A stretch of 64,000 nt of DNA from Streptomyces sp. YS415. GTDB taxonomy: Bacteria > Actinomycetota > Actinomycetes > Streptomycetales > Streptomycetaceae. The stretch lies in NCBI RefSeq assembly GCF_023544665.1, contig NZ_JAMJFL010000030.1:1-64000 (forward strand), read 5' to 3'. Under the pieces are notes generated by a model. The model was not told the origin of the DNA, did not search any database, and saw nothing but the letters and a program-made list of their open reading frames with translations. The position numbers and the translations under genes are program-made. Below, one piece after another: positions 59,802-64,000 of this stretch. Numbering within the stretch: position 1 is the stretch's first letter; every line of letters starts with the position of its first letter.

Positions 59802-60092
59802 ATGCAGTGTCCGAAGTGTCGTGCCCCGATGCACACCTACAACCGCAACGGCGTCCAGATCGAGCAGTGCAGCGGCTGCCGCGGGATCTTCCTCGACTAC
59901 GGCGAGCTGGAGGCCCTGACCCGCCTGGAGTCCCAGTGGTCCCAGCCGGGCCCGCCCGCGCCCCCCGCCCCGCAGGCGTACCCGGCCGCCCCCGCCCCGC
60001 CGGCCCCCGCCTGGGGCGCCCCGCAGCACGGCGGCGGTCACTACGGCCACAAGCGCCAGAAGAGCTTCGGCCACATGCTCTTCTCCAGCTGA
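59802..60092 (+). CDS. TFIIB-type zinc-ribbon protein
   Basis: 96 residues from ATG 59802. MQCPKCRAPMHTYNRNGVQIEQCSGCRGIFLDYGELEAL has the two CxxC knuckles (Cys3/Cys6, Cys23/Cys26) of the zf-TFIIB family, followed by a Pro/Ala-rich linker and a basic tail (HYGHKRQKSFGHML). The family is widespread, probably nucleic-acid or protein binding, without firm function. Confidence 0.85.
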   Translation: MQCPKCRAPMHTYNRNGVQIEQCSGCRGIFLDYGELEALTRLESQWSQPGPPAPPAPQAYPAAPAPPAPAWGAPQHGGGHYGHKRQKSFGHMLFSS

Positions 60093-60122
60093 GCGACTGA
60101 GCAGCCCGGCAGCGCGCACGAA

Positions 60123-60152
60123 GAAGCCCCCGACCACAAGGCCGGGGGCTTC
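60123..60152 (-). terminator. Terminator of the tRNA array
   Basis: GAAGCCCCCG (60123-60132) pairs with CGGGGGCTTC (60143-60152), loop 10, just past the last tRNA-Val on the minus strand; on that strand few T residues follow. Confidence 0.75.
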
Positions 60153-60158
60153 GGTGCG

Positions 60159-60230
60159 TGCGCGATACTGGGATTGAACCAGTGACCTCTTCCGTGTCAG
60201 GGAAGCGCTCTCCCGCTGAGCTAATCGCGC
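60159..60230 (-). tRNA. tRNA-Val (GAC), copy 3 in transcription order
   Basis: 72 bases without CCA. On the minus strand: acceptor GCGCGAT pairs with ATCGCGC, anticodon loop CTGACAC (anticodon GAC), T arm GGTTCAATCC. Identical in sequence to the copy at 60265-60336. Confidence 0.95.
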
Positions 60231-60264
60231 GGGGAACCGTGACCCGAGGATCACGAGTGCTGCG

Positions 60265-60336
60265 TGCGCGATACTGGGATTGAACCAGTGACCTCTTCCG
60301 TGTCAGGGAAGCGCTCTCCCGCTGAGCTAATCGCGC
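60265..60336 (-). tRNA. tRNA-Val (GAC), copy 2
   Basis: Same 72-base sequence as 60159-60230, with acceptor GCGCGAT/ATCGCGC and anticodon GAC. The gap between the two is 34 bases. Confidence 0.95.
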
Positions 60337-60362
60337 GGGTACAGATCTTCGAGAAGATCCAG

Positions 60363-60434
60363 TGGACGATACTGGGATTGAACCAGTGACCTCTTCCGTG
60401 TCAGGGAAGCGCTCTCCCGCTGAGCTAATCGTCC
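60363..60434 (-). tRNA. tRNA-Val (GAC), copy 1, altered acceptor stem
   Basis: Same body and GAC anticodon as the other two, but the acceptor is GGACGAT/ATCGTCC: pairs 2 and 3 are changed on both sides (C-G to G-C, G-C to A-U), keeping full pairing. Confidence 0.95.
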
Positions 60435-60435
60435 T

Positions 60436-60509
60436 TGGAGGTGGAGACGGGATTTGAACCCGTGTAGACGGCTTTGCAGGCCGTTGCCTCGCCTCTCGGC
60501 CACTCCACC
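60436..60509 (-). tRNA. tRNA-Cys (GCA)
   Basis: 74 bases with encoded CCA (60436-60438). Acceptor GGTGGAG/CTCCACC, anticodon loop CTGCAAA (anticodon GCA), T arm GGTTCAAATCC. Only 1 base separates it from the tRNA-Val at 60434. Confidence 0.95.
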
Positions 60510-60549
60510 AGGAGTGCGGGGGGTCGGGAAGATCCCCCTTGCTCTTTCG

Positions 60550-60622
60550 AGCGAACGACGAGGTTCGAACTCGCGACCTCAACCTTGGCAAGGTTGCGCT
60601 CTACCAACTGAGCTACGTTCGC
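60550..60622 (-). tRNA. tRNA-Gly (GCC)
   Basis: 73 bases without CCA. Acceptor GCGAACG/CGTTCGC, anticodon loop TTGCCAA (anticodon GCC), T arm AGTTCGAACC. First of the five-tRNA array on the minus strand. Confidence 0.95.
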
Positions 60623-60798
60623 CTGTCATTCCGTCCCGCTTGCGCGGCCCGGCGACGTGTTGAACTCTAGCGGATTCCTGGGCCAGTACAAAAACGCGTT
60701 TGTGCAGCGTGCTGCGCCTCACCCCGGCCCGACCTGGTCCCGGACGTGGTCAGAGCCCCCGCGAGGACACGGCCGGGTCACCCCGCGGACACCCGCCA

Positions 60799-60804
60799 TA
60801 GACT
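60799..60804 (+). promoter_or_regulatory. Candidate -10 of leaderless pabB
   Basis: TAGACT ends 7 bases before the GTG at 60812 and no ribosome site lies between. The -35 region (GGTCAC) is weak. Confidence 0.35.
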
Positions 60805-60811
60805 CGACAGC

Positions 60812-61936
60812 GTGCTCGACCTCCCTCCCCTGGCCCGTTTCGGCGACCGTCTCGCCACCGGCCTCCTCGACGTCACCAGCGATCCCGCTGCCCTGGACTC
60901 CACCGGTTTCTGGGCCGTCGCCGCGGATTTCGAGGGCCGGCTGACCTGCGCCCGCTTCCGGGACGTACGGGAGTCGCCGGTGCCCGCACCGGTGCCGGGC
61001 GCCTGGCACGGTCCCGCGGCGGACGACTGGACCTCCTCCCTGGACCGCGCCGCGTACACCGCGGGCGTGCGCCGCATCCGGGAGCACATAGCGGCCGGCG
61101 AGGTCTACCAGGCCAACCTCTGCCGGGTGCTCTCCGCGCCGGTCGCCCCCGACGCCGACGTGGACGCCCTGACCGCCCTGCTCGCCCGCGGCAACCCGGC
61201 GCCGTACGCAGGAACGATCCGGCTGCCCGAGCACGGCGTGGAGATCGCCACCGCCTCCCCGGAGCTGTTCCTGCGCCGGGACGGCCGGACCGTGGAGTCC
61301 GGGCCGATCAAGGGCACCGGCCGCACCGAGGCTGACCTGCTGGAGAAGGACTACGCCGAGAACGTGATGATCGTGGACCTGGTCCGCAACGACATCGGCC
61401 GCGTCTGCGCCACCGGCACGGTCACCGTGCCCGACCTGTGCGCCGTGGAGAAGCACCCGGGCCTCGTGCACCTCGTATCCACCGTGCGCGGCGAGCTGCG
61501 CGCCGACGCCGGCTGGCCCGAGCTGCTCGCCGCCGCCTTCCCGCCCGGCTCGGTCACCGGCGCCCCCAAGTCCAGCGCGCTGCGGATCATCGACGCCCTG
61601 GAGACGGCACCCCGGGGCCCGTACTGCGGGGGCATCGGCTGGGTCGACGCGGACCGGGGGACCGGCGAGCTCGCGGTCGGCATCCGCACGTTCTGGATCG
61701 ACCGCGCGCAGGGCGCGCTGCGCTTCGGCACCGGCGCCGGCATCACCTGGGGCTCGGACCCGGAGGGGGAGTGGCGGGAGACCGAGCTGAAGGCGTCCCG
61801 GCTGCTCGCGGTAGCGTCGGGGGCGTACGAGATGCACGGCGAGGCACTCACGTACTGTGCTGACCCGGGGAGCGACCCCCGCACCCCCGGCCGGCCCGAC
61901 GCGCCCGGCACACTCACGCGAGGTACTGACCAGTGA
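60812..61936 (+). CDS. pabB: Aminodeoxychorismate synthase component I-like chorismate-binding enzyme
   Basis: 374 residues from GTG 60812. The chorismate-binding fold is seen in IREHIAAGEVYQANLCRVL, ASPELFLRRDG, SGPIKGTGRTEADLL, NVMIVDLVRNDIGRVC, AFPPGSVTGAPKSSAL and the C-terminal YCGGIGWVD with GAGITWGSDPEGEWRETELKA. It aminates chorismate for p-aminobenzoate and folate synthesis. The short N-terminus is usual for this actinobacterial type; no glutamine amidotransferase domain is attached. Overlaps the lyase gene by 4 bases, forming a pabBC unit. Confidence 0.9.
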   Translation: MLDLPPLARFGDRLATGLLDVTSDPAALDSTGFWAVAADFEGRLTCARFRDVRESPVPAPVPGAWHGPAADDWTSSLDRAAYTAGVRRIREHIAAGEVYQANLCRVLSAPVAPDADVDALTALLARGNPAPYAGTIRLPEHGVEIATASPELFLRRDGRTVESGPIKGTGRTEADLLEKDYAENVMIVDLVRNDIGRVCATGTVTVPDLCAVEKHPGLVHLVSTVRGELRADAGWPELLAAAFPPGSVTGAPKSSALRIIDALETAPRGPYCGGIGWVDADRGTGELAVGIRTFWIDRAQGALRFGTGAGITWGSDPEGEWRETELKASRLLAVASGAYEMHGEALTYCADPGSDPRTPGRPDAPGTLTRGTDQ

Positions 61937-62754
61937 AGCTTTGGCTCGACGGCGGGCTCCAGGACACCGAGTCCGCCCGTGTCTCCGTCTTCGACCACGG
62001 GCTGACCGTGGGCGACGGAATCTTCGAGACGGTGAAGGCGACGGACGGCAGGACGTTCGCGCTCACCCGGCATCTGAACCGGCTGACCCGCTCCGCGCGC
62101 GGCCTCGGCCTGCCGGACCCCGACCACGACGAGATCCGCCGCGCCTGTACGGCCGTCCTCGAGGCGAATCCGATGTCGCTCGGCCGGCTGCGCATCACGT
62201 ACACCGGCGGTCACGGCCCGCTCGGCTCCGACCGCGGCGAGCACGGCCCGACCCTGGTCGTCGCCGTCGGCGAGACCACCCGCCGCCCCGACTCCACCTC
62301 CGTGATCACGGTCCCCTGGACCCGCAACGAACGCGGCGCGCTCACCGGCCTGAAGACCACCTCGTACGCCGAGAACGTCGTCGCCCTCGCCCGCGCCCAC
62401 CAACACGGCGGCAGCGAGGCGCTGTTCGCCAACACGGTCGGCCGGCTCTGCGAGGGCACCGGGTCCAACGTCTTCGTCGTGCTGGACGGCGAGATCCACA
62501 CCCCGCCGGTCGCCTCCGGCTGTCTGGCGGGCATCACCCGTGAGCTGGTCGTCCAGTGGACGGGCGCCAAGGAGACGGATCTGCCGCTGGACGTCCTGGA
62601 GCGGGCCGACGAGATCTTCCTGACGTCGACGCTGCGCGACGTGCAGGCCGTGCACCGCGTCGACGCGCGCGAACTGCCCGGCGCCCCGGGGCCGGTGACC
62701 GCCAAGGCCATGCGGATCTTCGACGAGCGGTCCGGCCAGGACCAAGATCCGTGA
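61933..62754 (+). CDS. pabC: Aminodeoxychorismate lyase-like aminotransferase class IV
   Basis: 273 residues from GTG 61933. Fold-type IV PLP enzyme: FDHGLTVGDGIFETVKA, PLP-Lys in LTGLKTTSYAENVVALARAH, then VGRLCEGTGSNVFVVLDGEIHTPP and FLTSTLRDVQAVHRVD. It releases p-aminobenzoate from aminodeoxychorismate; branched-chain or D-amino-acid transaminases share the fold, but the overlap with pabB decides the call. Confidence 0.9.
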   Translation: MKLWLDGGLQDTESARVSVFDHGLTVGDGIFETVKATDGRTFALTRHLNRLTRSARGLGLPDPDHDEIRRACTAVLEANPMSLGRLRITYTGGHGPLGSDRGEHGPTLVVAVGETTRRPDSTSVITVPWTRNERGALTGLKTTSYAENVVALARAHQHGGSEALFANTVGRLCEGTGSNVFVVLDGEIHTPPVASGCLAGITRELVVQWTGAKETDLPLDVLERADEIFLTSTLRDVQAVHRVDARELPGAPGPVTAKAMRIFDERSGQDQDP

Positions 62755-62770
62755 ACCCGGCGAAAAGAAG

Positions 62771-62799
62771 CTGACGTGGGCCTCCATCGCGGGTAGAAC
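62771..62799 (+). promoter_or_regulatory. Promoter of the double-GNAT gene
   Basis: CTGACG (62771-62776), a 17-base spacer and TAGAAC (62794-62799). The -10 ends 4 bases before GTG 62804 and 7 before ATG 62807, so the mRNA is probably leaderless. Confidence 0.5.
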
Positions 62800-62806
62800 A
62801 CCCGTG

Positions 62807-63631
62807 ATGACCACGACCCTGCGGCCGACCGAGCCGCTCCAGCGAGACGCCGACGGGGCGCTGTCGCGCCACTTCCAGGTCTGCGTGAACAGCCGTCCCG
62901 TCGGCGCGATACATCTGGCGACCGACCCCCTCTTCGGGCCGGCCGTCGCGCGCATCAGCGACCTGCGCATCGAGGAGCCGGACCGCGGGCGCGGCCGGGG
63001 CACCGTGGCCGCGCTCGCCGCCGAGGAGGTGGCCCGCGGCTGGGGCTGCACCCGGGTCGAGATCAGGGTGCCGGGCGAGTCCGGGCCCGCACTGAGGCTC
63101 GCCACCGCGCTGGGCTACGTCCACCGCAACCGCGGCATGGAGAAGCAGCTCGGCACCACCCCGCCCGCCCTGCCCGAGGGCAGCCGGGGCCGGCCCATGA
63201 CCCAGGCCGAGTACGGGCCCTGGATGGAGCACGGCAACGCGCACTACGCGCAGAGCTGGATCGACCGGGGCGTGCCCGAGGACCAGGCGTGGGCCAAGGC
63301 GCTGAGCGACATGGCCACGCTGCTCCCGCAGGGCCTGGCCACCGAGGGCGCGCTGATCAGCGTCCTGGAACATGTCGGCGAGGCCGTCGGCACGCTGTGG
63401 CTGTCGGTGGCGGGGGACAAGGCGTTCGTCTTCGACGTCGAGACCGACGCGCGTTTCCGCGGCCGGGGCCACGGCCGCACGCTGATGCTGCTGGCCGAGG
63501 GGCAGGCGGTGGCCGCCGGGAAGCGGGTCATCGGCCTGAACGTCTTCGCGGACAACACCCCGGCCGAGCGCCTGTACGCCTCCCTCGGCTATGTGCCGGT
63601 GGGTTACTCGATGTACAAGAACCTGCTCTGA
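62807..63631 (+). CDS. Double-GNAT acetyltransferase-like protein
   Basis: 274 residues from ATG 62807 (GTG 62804 one codon earlier). Two GNAT halves: the first with ARISDLRIEEPDRGRGRGTVAALAAEEV, the second with VFDVETDARFRGRGHGRTLMLLAEGQAVAAG and LNVFADNTPAERLYASLGYVPVG. The second half has the better acetyl-CoA signature; the first may be structural. Similar two-domain proteins include mycothiol synthase relatives, but the substrate here is unknown. Confidence 0.85.
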   Translation: MTTTLRPTEPLQRDADGALSRHFQVCVNSRPVGAIHLATDPLFGPAVARISDLRIEEPDRGRGRGTVAALAAEEVARGWGCTRVEIRVPGESGPALRLATALGYVHRNRGMEKQLGTTPPALPEGSRGRPMTQAEYGPWMEHGNAHYAQSWIDRGVPEDQAWAKALSDMATLLPQGLATEGALISVLEHVGEAVGTLWLSVAGDKAFVFDVETDARFRGRGHGRTLMLLAEGQAVAAGKRVIGLNVFADNTPAERLYASLGYVPVGYSMYKNLL

Positions 63632-63667
63632 GCGGCAAGGGGCCGCTTCGGGTCCGCCTGCTGCGGG

Positions 63668-64000
63668 TCAGTCCTGCCCGGTCCCGGCCAGCAGCCGGTC
63701 CACGATCTTCTCGATGCGCTCGCGCAGCCCCTCCTGGCTCTTGCCGCCGTCGAGCCGCTCGCCGCCGACGACGTACGTGGGCGTGCCGGTCACGCCGATC
63801 GCCTTGCCCTCGGCCTGGTCGGCGTCCACGATCAGGATGTGCCGGCCGTCGACCAGCGCGGTGTCGAACTCCTCGGCGTCCAGACCGAGTTCCCCGGCCA
63901 CCTGGACCAGGAAGGGCTCTCCCGCCCGGTCCAGCTCCTCGACCCGGCTCAGCACCGCTTCCACGTACGGCCATCCCTGGCCCTGCTCCAGGGCCTCCTC
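63668..64000 (-). CDS. DsbA-family thioredoxin-fold protein (5' end outside window)
   Basis: The frame is open to the window edge; 110 C-terminal residues are visible. The helical insert (AVLSRVEELDRAGEPFLVQVAGELGLDAEEF) and the cis-Pro loop GVTGTPTYVVGGERLDGG are typical of DsbA/FrnE-like proteins. The active-site Cys motif would lie in the missing N-terminal part. A GTG at 63964 is internal, not a start. Confidence 0.8.
   Translation of the reverse strand, partial: EEALEQGQGWPYVEAVLSRVEELDRAGEPFLVQVAGELGLDAEEFDTALVDGRHILIVDADQAEGKAIGVTGTPTYVVGGERLDGGKSQEGLRERIEKIVDRLLAGTGQD

Noticed and set aside
60159..60622. Integration site of a mobile element at the tRNA array.
   Set aside because: No integrase, no direct repeat of a tRNA 3' end and no change of gene content beside the array.

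Overview
The window is high-GC actinobacterial DNA with the codon bias, GTG/TTG starts, short intergenic gaps and gene families of a Streptomyces chromosome. The order infC-rpmI-rplT, rRNA methylase, sensor kinase, pheST and, further on, argCJBDR and argH is a conserved core-chromosome block as I remember it from Streptomyces coelicolor. There is no sign of a prophage, integrative element, CRISPR array or rRNA operon.

Layout. 1-4.6 kb: end of a proline-rich membrane protein, a mycosin-like subtilisin protease, a beta-lactamase-fold serine hydrolase, an SseB-domain protein and a DUF1844 protein. 4.6-16 kb: translation genes infC-rpmI-rplT with leader and intercistronic hairpins, a SpoU methylase, an orphan PAS histidine kinase, pheST, a PP2C phosphatase, a TPR regulator and a NUDIX hydrolase; kinase, phosphatase and NUDIX genes each carry a rare TTA (bldA) codon. 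16-25 kb: 3-hydroxybutyryl-CoA dehydrogenase, a GHL10 glycosidase-like protein, a DMT exporter divergent from a MocR regulator, a histidine-less histidine-phosphatase homologue and a secreted GH51 arabinofuranosidase. 25-37.4 kb: arginine biosynthesis (argCJBDR, then argH), both parts preceded by ARG boxes, with an inserted flavin electron-transfer cassette (ApbE, double FMN-binding protein, ferric-reductase-like flavocytochrome), an L,D-transpeptidase-like protein, a PPOX protein and a secreted protein made of two almost identical DNA repeats.

37.4-48.7 kb: aldo/keto reductase, a TetR-MFS efflux operon with a nested symmetric operator, an acyltransferase, a glycerophosphodiesterase, a sigma factor, acetyltransferases, two small membrane proteins, and the methionine importer metNIQ behind a Cys/Met-rich leader peptide. 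48.7-56.3 kb: corrinoid genes (CobL, a BluB-CobT fusion with a roughly 650-residue Pro/Glu/Ala-rich N-terminus, and a CysG-like precorrin-2/SUMT fusion) plus a second SpoU methylase. 56.3-64 kb: a membrane Ser/Thr kinase, small hypothetical genes, an APH-fold kinase, a zinc-ribbon protein, a tRNA array Gly-Cys-Val-Val-Val, pabB-pabC, a double-GNAT protein and the end of a DsbA-family gene cut by the window edge.

The most interesting items are the leader peptide in front of metNIQ, the almost perfect internal duplication at 34.8-35.5 kb, the four-half-site TetR operator, the overlapping divergent start codons of the DMT/MocR pair, the BluB-CobT fusion, the double flavinylation protein and the AUC start of infC. 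I could not run any search or alignment; family names rest on motifs read by eye.
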